Below, piece by piece: positions 1 through 5,200 of a stretch of 5,200 bases of DNA. This DNA is from Nocardioides sp. (GTDB lineage: Bacteria; Actinomycetota; Actinomycetes; Propionibacteriales; Nocardioidaceae): positions 1 to 5,200 of the forward strand of contig JARICB010000259.1 in the NCBI GenBank assembly GCA_029264225.1, read 5' to 3'. The notes beneath the pieces are model-generated. The model was not told the DNA's origin. It saw only the letters and a list, made by a program, of their open reading frames with translations, and made no database searches. Positions within the stretch are counted from its first letter, which is position 1. Each line of letters opens with the position of its first letter. Made by a program: the position numbers and the translations under genes.

Positions 1-606
1 TCGCGCGACTCGGCCTACCTGAGCGAGCAGACGCCGACCTTCCGCCGCCAGCGCGAGACCGCCAACGTCGCCGCCTGGGTCAACGCTGCGTTCGAGACCG
101 AGCGCTCCACCCGCGAGCAGCGGCGTGCCTTCGTGCGTTACGCCGACCTGCTGGCCGACTGGCGCACCGCGCTGCACCGCGCCGGCGACCAGGCGGGGCT
201 CACCTACAACGCCGACCTGACCGCGAGCCAGCCGCACGCGGTCGACGAGTTCATCGACGCGAAACTCAACCGCTCCGCGATCAGTTGGGACGACATCGCC
301 GTCCCTACCCAGCTCCGCGATCTCGCCGACCGCACCTGGTCGGCGATGAACGACCTGGTCGAGGATCCGGACGACCTCGCTGCCATTGCGGAGCTCGCCG
401 CTCTCCAGGGCGAGTATGCGGAGCTGTTCGACTTCTCCGAGGCGATCGCCATGGACGCGACCACGGCCCGGGTCAGCGAGGGCAAGCGTGAGGTGCGGCG
501 CAAGAAGGACGCCCAGCTCAGTGACCTACGCCGGGAGTTGGCCGCCGCTCGGACGGAGATCGAGTCGCTGAAGTCGCACAGGTCGCGGGGGTTCTTCCGC
601 CGCTGA
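1..606 (+). CDS. Sulfotransferase-family protein, C-terminal part (5' end outside window)
   Basis: The frame is open from the first base and ends at TGA 604-606, giving 201 residues of a gene that begins upstream of the window. The visible part resembles the C-terminal half of actinobacterial sulfotransferase-family proteins, which move sulfate from PAPS to a hydroxyl or amine of a glycan, lipid or small molecule. The signs are the SRDSAYLSEQ opening, where the first serine may be the end of the 3'-phosphate-binding motif, the RRAFVRYADLLADWR strand-helix (about residues 41-55), and the HAVDEFIDAKL plus SWDDI helices (about 79-99). The PAPS 5'-phosphosulfate loop and catalytic residues would lie upstream, so activity cannot be judged. 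Residues about 159-192 form a highly charged, probably coiled-coil helix, followed by a basic SRGFFRR tail that could support oligomerisation or membrane contact. It converges on the GT4-Stealth gene, which suggests a surface-glycan locus. The family call rests on recalled similarity; the substrate is unknown. Confidence 0.68.
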   Translation, partial: SRDSAYLSEQTPTFRRQRETANVAAWVNAAFETERSTREQRRAFVRYADLLADWRTALHRAGDQAGLTYNADLTASQPHAVDEFIDAKLNRSAISWDDIAVPTQLRDLADRTWSAMNDLVEDPDDLAAIAELAALQGEYAELFDFSEAIAMDATTARVSEGKREVRRKKDAQLSDLRRELAAARTEIESLKSHRSRGFFRR

Positions 607-621
607 TCGGGCGCTCCCGGC

Positions 622-3279
622 TCAGGCCTCCCAGGGAGACGGCACCGGGAAGTAGGACTCCAGGAAGTCGGCGAGCATCTCATCCACGGCCGTGGCAGCG
701 ACGGCGAACTCGTGGTGGTCGCCGACGCAGAAGAAGTCCTGGTTGCGGGCCCGCAACTGCTTCAGTTGACGCTCCACGCGGGCGTTGGTGAGATCGACGA
801 AAGCGTGCTCGGCGTGCGCCGCGAACGCCGTACCGGTAATCAGACCGTAGTGCTGGGCCAGCGACGACAGCAGCGACACGTCGCTCTCGCTGCGGAAGGG
901 GGCGTGTGCCGTGTGGCTGAGCTCTTCGACGAACCGTTTGGAGATCTCGGTAAGCACCGAGACCCGCTGGGGGTGCGGTGAGTGGGCGAGCACCTGGGTA
1001 ATGGTGACGCCGAAGGCGCTCTCGAGCAGTGCCCGGTTGTTGGCGGCCGCATATAGGAAGGGTTTGTCGGCCGACCCGGGCAGCCCGATCGGGTGGTCGC
1101 CGACGAAGGCCGCAAATGCGCCACCCGGGGAGAAGAAGAGCTCCGGGCGAGTCGGTCGAGCCAGGAAGACGTCGTCGTTGAGGTAGAGGAAGTGCTCGGC
1201 GAGGCCGGGAATGCGGTGCAGCGAGGTCTCGATGGCCTGCGAGTTGAAGGTCGGCAGGGCATCGGCGGGCAGGATGTCTCGGTGGTCGATCAGCCTCACG
1301 CCCGGGTGCTCGGCCAGCCAGTCGGGTCGCTGACCGGCAGTCACCAGGTAGATCTGGCGCACCCAGGGGGCGAACAGGTGCAGGCTGCGCATCGAGAATC
1401 GCAGTTCGTCGCGGCTGCGGAAACGGGCCGGCCCGGCGGCCTCGGGCCGTCCGGTGGAGCCGCCACGCGTCTCCCGGGCCGCGTTCCAGTCGGGGTCGTC
1501 GCCATCGACCCAGGTGTAGACCACATCGATCGGGAAGGTGACGTCGAACGGGGTGGGGGTGGCCGTCACCGCCAGCGTCGGCACTGTCACACCTGCCACG
1601 GTGGCGAGTGTCGTCGGGGTGTCGGCGGGCACGCGCTGGGTCCAGCGGTTGGGCCGGGGGGCGACCAGGGAGCCGTCCGGTAGCCGGTCCCAGAACTCGA
1701 TCTCGACGCCGGCGTCCTCCGCGAGGTGTGAGCGTCGGCCCTCTGCACGGGGCCACGGCTCGAGCACCACGCGGTTGGGTGCCGCGTTGCGCAGGGACTC
1801 CACCAACTCCCTGGCAGGCAGGCGCCGCTCGGGCCAGCCGCGATCGCCCGGGTCGCGCAGGCAGAGGTGGTCGGGCGCCTCGGCGAGGCTCGCCAGCACC
1901 GCAGAGCGGTGTGTGGCTGGAACCACGACAGTGGGCGCAAGCGCGTCGTGGGTCGGGATCACGAACCAGCCTGGACCCGCCAGGTCGGCGGCTGCCACGC
2001 ACAGTCGCAGGGCCTCGGCGCGGGCCTGGAGCGGGGTGATCAGTGGCGCCGGAGTCGGTGTGCCTTCCCGCGAGAACGGGGTGGCCGGCTGCCGGGTGCT
2101 GGAGGTGGTTGCGGCAGGTTGTCGCTTCGCTTCGACCAGCCGGGTGAAGAGGGTCTCCCACGTCTCGGCGATCGTGTCCGCGGCGTACTGCTCGGAGGCC
2201 GCGAGGGCACCGGCGCCAAGTGTGGTGCGGAGCGAGTCGTCGCTGGCCACGGCGTGCAGCGCGGCAGCGAGACCGGCCTTGGCGCCGGCACCGACGAGCA
2301 GGCCGCTGACGCCATGCGCAATGAGTTCGCGCGGGCCGGACGGGCAGTCGTAGCTGACGACCGGCACCCCTGCCGACATGGCCTCCTGCGCCACCAGCGG
2401 GAAGCCCTCGGTCTTCGACGACAGCGCACAGATGGCGGCGTCGGCCCATTCGGGTGCCATGTCGTCGACCGCGCCCGGGAGCTCGACCCGATCGGCGAGC
2501 CCGACCTTCGCGGCGTGTGCCAGGAGCTCGCCGCGCAGCGGCCCGTCTCCCAGGATCCGCAAGCGCCAGTCGGGCAGGTCCTCGGCAATCTGCTCGAACG
2601 CCCGGAGCAGGTGGATGAACTGTTTCTCCGCGACGATTCGACCCCCGCTCACGATGGTGCGCGAGGTCAGGTCGGAGCGTGGCTGGGCGGTGACCGGCAG
2701 CGGGTTGGGCATCACCACGAGCTCGGGGGCGACGCCGCCCAGTTCGGCACCCAGCCACTGCGCCGTGGATCGGGTCAGGAGCGCGACGGCAGCGACTCGA
2801 GGGGCGAAGGCGAGCAGCGGCTCCATGCCGCCGACCCGGTCTGCCGAGGAGCGGTGCTCCTGATGGACGATCGTGCTGCTGGCCGGCAACAACTGCACGG
2901 CCGCGGCCATCAACGCCGGCGTGACAGTGATGACCAGGTCGGCATCGAGGTCACGCAGTGCGGCCAGCGCGTCGTCGGTCAGCTCGGAGAACTGTCCGTC
3001 CCAGCGGCGGGGGATCAGCCGCGAGGGCCGCTTGGCGCGTGGGTCGGGGTGGCGTACGTCGGCCAGGTAGTCGACGGTGACCGTCTCGTCGATCGGGTAG
3101 TGGGCTCGGTCGGCGGATCGGGTCACCGAGACGAGCCGGACGTCGAGGTGGCCGCGTCGGGCCAGCGCGTTGGCCTGGGTGATCGCCGATCTCGACGTGC
3201 CGCCCATGCCGTCGAGGTTGAAGACCAGGAACGCCACCGAGAGGCGACTCGTGCGGCGCAGACGCGGGGCGAACTTCAC
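622..3279 (-). CDS. GT4 glycosyltransferase-Stealth fusion protein (885 aa)
   Basis: This is a probable cytoplasmic surface-polysaccharide enzyme with two catalytic modules. Residues about 14-380 are a GT-B fold family 4 glycosyltransferase. They carry a glycine-rich DGMGGT acceptor-side loop (23-28), SGGRIVAEKQF with the donor-phosphate-binding Arg214 and Lys219, and the EX7E motif EGFPLVAQE (Glu291, Glu299) followed by GPRELI. Residues about 385-415 are a Thr/Pro/Ser-rich linker. Residues about 415-575 are a less conserved middle segment. Residues about 582-858 are Stealth: CR1 IDVVYTWVDGDDPDW (584-598), CR2 from RFRSRDELRFSMRSL (619-633) to FLYLNDDVFL (697-706), CR3 around PFRSESDVSLLSSL (794-807), and CR4 FFCVGDHHEF (849-858). 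Stealth proteins, including human GNPTAB and bacterial capsule enzymes, transfer sugar-1-phosphate groups. There is no signal peptide or membrane helix. The GTG start at 3279 fits the GT4 N-terminus and has an AGGGTGA ribosome site. It lies 27 bases after the upstream gene, so it may be cotranscribed. The acceptor and donor sugars cannot be read from sequence. Confidence 0.93.
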   Translation of the reverse strand: MKFAPRLRRTSRLSVAFLVFNLDGMGGTSRSAITQANALARRGHLDVRLVSVTRSADRAHYPIDETVTVDYLADVRHPDPRAKRPSRLIPRRWDGQFSELTDDALAALRDLDADLVITVTPALMAAAVQLLPASSTIVHQEHRSSADRVGGMEPLLAFAPRVAAVALLTRSTAQWLGAELGGVAPELVVMPNPLPVTAQPRSDLTSRTIVSGGRIVAEKQFIHLLRAFEQIAEDLPDWRLRILGDGPLRGELLAHAAKVGLADRVELPGAVDDMAPEWADAAICALSSKTEGFPLVAQEAMSAGVPVVSYDCPSGPRELIAHGVSGLLVGAGAKAGLAAALHAVASDDSLRTTLGAGALAASEQYAADTIAETWETLFTRLVEAKRQPAATTSSTRQPATPFSREGTPTPAPLITPLQARAEALRLCVAAADLAGPGWFVIPTHDALAPTVVVPATHRSAVLASLAEAPDHLCLRDPGDRGWPERRLPARELVESLRNAAPNRVVLEPWPRAEGRRSHLAEDAGVEIEFWDRLPDGSLVAPRPNRWTQRVPADTPTTLATVAGVTVPTLAVTATPTPFDVTFPIDVVYTWVDGDDPDWNAARETRGGSTGRPEAAGPARFRSRDELRFSMRSLHLFAPWVRQIYLVTAGQRPDWLAEHPGVRLIDHRDILPADALPTFNSQAIETSLHRIPGLAEHFLYLNDDVFLARPTRPELFFSPGGAFAAFVGDHPIGLPGSADKPFLYAAANNRALLESAFGVTITQVLAHSPHPQRVSVLTEISKRFVEELSHTAHAPFRSESDVSLLSSLAQHYGLITGTAFAAHAEHAFVDLTNARVERQLKQLRARNQDFFCVGDHHEFAVAATAVDEMLADFLESYFPVPSPWEA

Positions 3280-3283
3280 GCCG

Positions 3284-3290
3284 TCACCCT
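3284..3290 (-). promoter_or_regulatory. Ribosome binding site of the GT4-Stealth gene
   Basis: On the minus strand AGGGTGA lies a few bases before GTG at 3279, with 7 bases between AGGG and the start codon. This supports the GTG as the true start, since no ATG occurs before the GT4 fold begins. The 27-base gap to the upstream stop leaves little room for a separate promoter. Confidence 0.6.
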
Positions 3291-3306
3291 AGTGCCGGCC
3301 GGCCGC

Positions 3307-3879
3307 TCAGAGACCGGTCACGCCCTCGCCGCCGCCGGCCTGCTCATCGAAGGTCTCGTGCTCGAGCAGGTGGAGGACCGGTACGCCGATCTTGCGGCGT
3401 GCCCGCGAGGCCCAGTCGACGTGGAAGAACTCGGCGACGATGTGCGGGCGAGTCAGGATGATCACCTCGCGGGCGTCGACCTCCTTGACCTTGTGGGCCA
3501 GGGCCTCGACGGGCGGTTCGGTGCTGACGGCTCCCTCAGCCCTGCCGCCGACCCGCTCGAGGGCAGCGATGGTGGTGGCGAGGTCGGCGGCGGAACGATC
3601 ACGACACTCCTGGCGGACTGCCTCGAGGTCGACCTCACTCATCACCAGGGCAGGTGCGGCCATCACGTCTCCCGCACCCAGACTGCCCAGTGACGCCTCG
3701 ATGCGTGCGGCGGCATCCTCCATCGGCACCAGGACGTGGTAGACGACCTGGTCGACGATGTCGCTGTGCAGGGAGCGCACCTGGGTGGCGTCGCTGGCCG
3801 ACATCGCCTGCTCGACGAGGAGGACCACGTCGTAGGTCCCGATGCCGTCGTTGATCGAATCGTTGCCGTGCTCAGTCAT
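3307..3879 (-). CDS. Uncharacterised universal-stress-protein-like protein (190 aa)
   Basis: I do not recognise a named gene here. The protein alternates hydrophobic strands and helices as a Rossmann-like alpha/beta fold would: YDVVLLVEQ (16-24), QVVYHVLVPMEDAA (44-57), a helix around 85-110, GGRAEGAV (111-118), DAREVIILTRPH (135-146), and IGVPVLHLLEHE (164-175). The order 'hydrophobic strand-VLVP', then 'G..AEG.V', then 'D..EVIILTRPH' resembles universal stress proteins. The glycine-rich ATP-binding motif (GX2GX9GS/T) is absent, so if it belongs there it is of the non-ATP-binding kind. It has no signal peptide or membrane segment, and its last 15 residues are glycine-rich and probably disordered. 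ATG at 3879 is preferred over ATG at 3885 because AGAGAG (3888-3893) lies 8 bases upstream of the former and only 2 from the latter. It overlaps the ligase 3' end by 8 bases, implying translational coupling. A role in stress or repair is inference from context only. Confidence 0.8.
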   Translation of the reverse strand: MTEHGNDSINDGIGTYDVVLLVEQAMSASDATQVRSLHSDIVDQVVYHVLVPMEDAAARIEASLGSLGAGDVMAAPALVMSEVDLEAVRQECRDRSAADLATTIAALERVGGRAEGAVSTEPPVEALAHKVKEVDAREVIILTRPHIVAEFFHVDWASRARRKIGVPVLHLLEHETFDEQAGGGEGVTGL

Positions 3880-4987
3880 TGACATCGCTCTCTGATGTGG
3901 GGTCCGCTCCACCCAAGACCCTAGCGAGGTCGTAGGACACGGGCTCCTCCAGTTGGTCGTATCCGCACGATTGGGGGTCGCGGTCCTCGCGCCAGCGCTT
4001 GAACTGCGCGGTGTGGCGGAACCGGCGACCATCCAGATGGTCGTACTTGACCTCGAGCACCCGCTCGGGGCGCAGGGGCGTGAAACTGAGGTCCTTGCCA
4101 GCGCTCCAGCGGCTCTGGGTGCCCGGCACCCGGTCGGGGTTGGCGGTCAGGAACTCCGCCCACCTGCCCCACGGATGCTCCTCGATCGGGCAGACGAGCG
4201 GCCGGAGCTCCTCGATCAGCTCCGCCCGCCGGACGGCGGTGAAGCTGGCGCTGACCCCGACGTGTTGGAGCTCGCCATCGGCGTACAGACCGAGCAGCAG
4301 GCTGCCCAGCAGCGGCTTCTCGGGCGTTGAGTTCTTGTGCTCGCGGTAGCCGGCGACGACCACGTCGGCCGTGCGCTCGTGCTTGATCTTGAGCATCGTG
4401 CGAGCGTTCTGCTGATACGTCGCGTCGAGCGGCTTGGCTATCACCCCGTCGAGACCAGCGCCCTCGAAGTCTTGGAACCAGCGTTCCGCCTCCGCAGGAT
4501 CGCGGGTGGTGCGGGTCAGGAAACAGGGACCCCTCAGCCCGTCGAGTGCCTCGGTCATCGCTGCGCGTCGCTCGTGCAGCGGCCGATCGAGGTACGACTG
4601 GTCACCGAGCGCGAGCAGGTCGAAGGCCACAAAACCCGCCGGCGTCTTCTCGGCCAGCAGGTCGACCCGGCTCTTGGCGGGGTGGATGCGTTCTTGGAGC
4701 ACCTCGAACTCGAGCCGGTCACCGATCGCGACGAACAGCTCGCCATCCAGCACGATCCGGTCGGGCAGTTGTTCCTTGATGGCGGCCACCACGTCGGGAA
4801 AGTAGCGGGTCAACGACTTGGTGTTGCGGCTGGTCAGCTCCACCTCGTCGCCGTCCTTGAAGACCACGCAGCGGAAGCCGTCCCATTTCGGTTCTATTTG
4901 TACGTAAGGAAGCATGGCGAGTGCCTTCTCCAGCGTCGTGGTCTTCGCCAGCATCGGGCGGATGGGCGGCATCACCGGAAGGTCCAC
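3872..4987 (-). CDS. ligC: ATP-dependent DNA ligase, LigC type (371 aa)
   Basis: This enzyme seals 5'-phosphate/3'-hydroxyl nicks in DNA using ATP through a lysyl-AMP intermediate. Numbering is from GTG 4987. The adenylation domain shows motif I EPKWDGFR with nucleophile Lys34, motif III VLDGELFV (79-86), motif IIIa FVAFDLLAL (119-127), motif IV GLDGVIAKP (178-186), and motif V LKIKH with Lys200 and Lys202. The OB-fold domain follows (about 207-345) with SRWSAGKDLSF, RPERVLEVKYDH and the motif VI-like FKRWREDRDP (329-338). Length and the N-terminus VDLPVMPPIRPMLAK match mycobacterial LigC (about 360 residues). There is no fused polymerase or nuclease domain as in LigD. LigC enzymes are backup or accessory ligases, implicated in base excision repair and end joining. 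The GTG start is chosen by family alignment and by the -10 element placed for a leaderless message; a longer reading from TTG 5101 adds unconserved residues. No Ku or polymerase gene is visible in the window. Confidence 0.94.
   Translation of the reverse strand: MDLPVMPPIRPMLAKTTTLEKALAMLPYVQIEPKWDGFRCVVFKDGDEVELTSRNTKSLTRYFPDVVAAIKEQLPDRIVLDGELFVAIGDRLEFEVLQERIHPAKSRVDLLAEKTPAGFVAFDLLALGDQSYLDRPLHERRAAMTEALDGLRGPCFLTRTTRDPAEAERWFQDFEGAGLDGVIAKPLDATYQQNARTMLKIKHERTADVVVAGYREHKNSTPEKPLLGSLLLGLYADGELQHVGVSASFTAVRRAELIEELRPLVCPIEEHPWGRWAEFLTANPDRVPGTQSRWSAGKDLSFTPLRPERVLEVKYDHLDGRRFRHTAQFKRWREDRDPQSCGYDQLEEPVSYDLARVLGGADPTSESDVND
3888..3893 (-). promoter_or_regulatory. Ribosome binding site deciding the start of the stress-protein-like gene
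   Basis: AGAGAG on the minus strand lies inside the last codons of the ligase gene. Spacing is 8 bases to ATG 3879 and 2 bases to the in-frame ATG 3885, so the downstream ATG (protein beginning MTEHGND) is the likelier start. Placing the site inside the upstream coding sequence fits coupled translation. Confidence 0.5.
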
Positions 4988-4994
4988 GCTGCCA

Positions 4995-5000
4995 ACGATA
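4995..5000 (-). promoter_or_regulatory. Probable -10 element for leaderless transcription of ligC
   Basis: TATCGT on the minus strand fits the actinobacterial -10 consensus TANNNT and is followed by exactly 7 bases and then GTG 4987. Transcription would therefore start at, or within a base of, the start codon. No good Shine-Dalgarno sequence precedes the GTG, which agrees with a leaderless message. A TTGGGC hexamer at 5020-5025 could be a -35, but its 19-base spacing is long. This is inference from spacing and consensus. Confidence 0.45.
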
Positions 5001-5200
5001 GTGGCTCGCGCGGGCGCTAGCCCAAGTCTGCTGGGCGCGCATCTCATGACAGCGAACGCCCGTTGAGGTCGTTCACCCGCTCGCGCCCGCGGATGTGCCA
5101 AGCCTGCGCGTGGTGGGGGACAACAGGGGCTCCCGCCCAGTTAACGGCACGGAGTCGTTGTAGCTACCGTTGCGGACGGCGGACGATCCGGGGCGGGCGA
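5001..5200. other. Region upstream of ligC with no supported gene
   Basis: No reading frame here has recognisable protein content. On the minus strand the three frames are stopped or low in complexity. On the plus strand a short frame from ATG 5094 runs open to the window edge (36 codons) without any family signal or ribosome site. TTAACG (5141-5146) and TACCGT (5165-5170) are 18 bases apart on the plus strand and could be a divergent promoter for a gene beyond the window, but this is a weak match. Confidence 0.3.

Noticed and set aside
607..638. Bidirectional terminator between the convergent genes
   Set aside because: CTCCC (614-618) can pair with GGGAG (634-638), but the stem is 5 bases with a 15-base loop, lies partly inside the Stealth gene, and has no T-tract.
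680..2758. A 692-codon open frame on the minus strand
   Set aside because: It is a shifted frame within the GT4-Stealth gene, extremely rich in Arg, Pro and Gly, with no conserved motif; the real frame carries intact GT4 and Stealth motifs.
3294..3303. GCCGGCCGGC perfect palindrome upstream of the GT4-Stealth gene
   Set aside because: It is a 10-base GC palindrome in very GC-rich DNA, easily expected by chance. It has no loop for a terminator and no known operator match.
1867..3693. A 608-codon open frame on the plus strand
   Set aside because: It lies antisense to the Stealth fusion and the stress-protein-like gene, has no recognisable domain, and has the Arg/Gly-rich composition expected of an antisense frame in GC-rich coding DNA.
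3880..4032. N-terminal extension of the stress-protein-like protein up to 4032
   Set aside because: The extension lies wholly inside the ligase gene in another frame and has Ser/Thr/Arg/Pro-rich shadow composition. The ATG at 3879 has a ribosome site and a plausible fold begins right after it.
4988..5101. N-terminal extension of the ligase from TTG 5101
   Set aside because: The extra 38 residues are Arg/Ala-rich and not part of LigC proteins, whose N-terminus resembles the sequence after GTG 4987. The -10 element also falls inside this extension.
5094..5200. Short plus-strand frame from ATG 5094 to the window edge
   Set aside because: 36 codons rich in Arg, Cys and Gly with no ribosome site or family signal; probably noise.
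1..5200. CRISPR array, tRNA, insertion sequence or phage remnants
   Set aside because: I saw no regularly spaced repeats, tRNA-like arms, terminal inverted repeats or transposase/integrase motifs on either strand.

Overview
The window is very GC-rich, uses G/C-ended codons throughout, and has GTG starts and a probable leaderless transcript. Together with the protein families present (LigC-type ATP-dependent DNA ligase, Stealth protein, an actinobacterial-style sulfotransferase) this points to a high-GC actinobacterium. A Nocardioides-like member of the Propionibacteriales is my best guess, from recalled family resemblance only.

Layout: (1) 1-606, plus strand: the 3' part of a gene whose product resembles the C-terminal half of actinobacterial sulfotransferase-family proteins, ending in a charged coiled-coil tail. 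(2) 622-3279, minus strand: a large 885-residue protein fusing an N-terminal GT4 (GT-B) glycosyltransferase, a middle segment, and a C-terminal Stealth domain (sugar-phosphate transferase family). It converges tail-to-tail on the sulfotransferase gene with only 15 bases between stops. (3) 3307-3879, minus strand: a 190-residue protein of unknown function with a universal-stress-protein-like appearance. (4) 3872-4987, minus strand: an ATP-dependent DNA ligase of the LigC type, whose 3' end overlaps gene 3 by 8 bases. (5) 4988-5200: upstream of the ligase, with a likely -10 element and no gene I can support.

Two functional themes lie side by side. The left half looks like surface-glycan or capsule assembly: sugar transfer, sugar-1-phosphate transfer and perhaps sulfation. 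The right half is a DNA repair ligase translationally coupled to a stress-protein-like partner. The three minus-strand genes are closely spaced (8-base overlap, then a 27-base gap) and could be one transcript starting at the ligase promoter, but nothing suggests the ligase and the glycan enzyme share a pathway.

I found no RNA genes, insertion sequences, CRISPR arrays, prophage genes or toxin-antitoxin modules. I see no strong evidence for a wholly new system. The most notable items are the GT4-middle-Stealth fusion and the overlapping ligase/stress-like gene pair.
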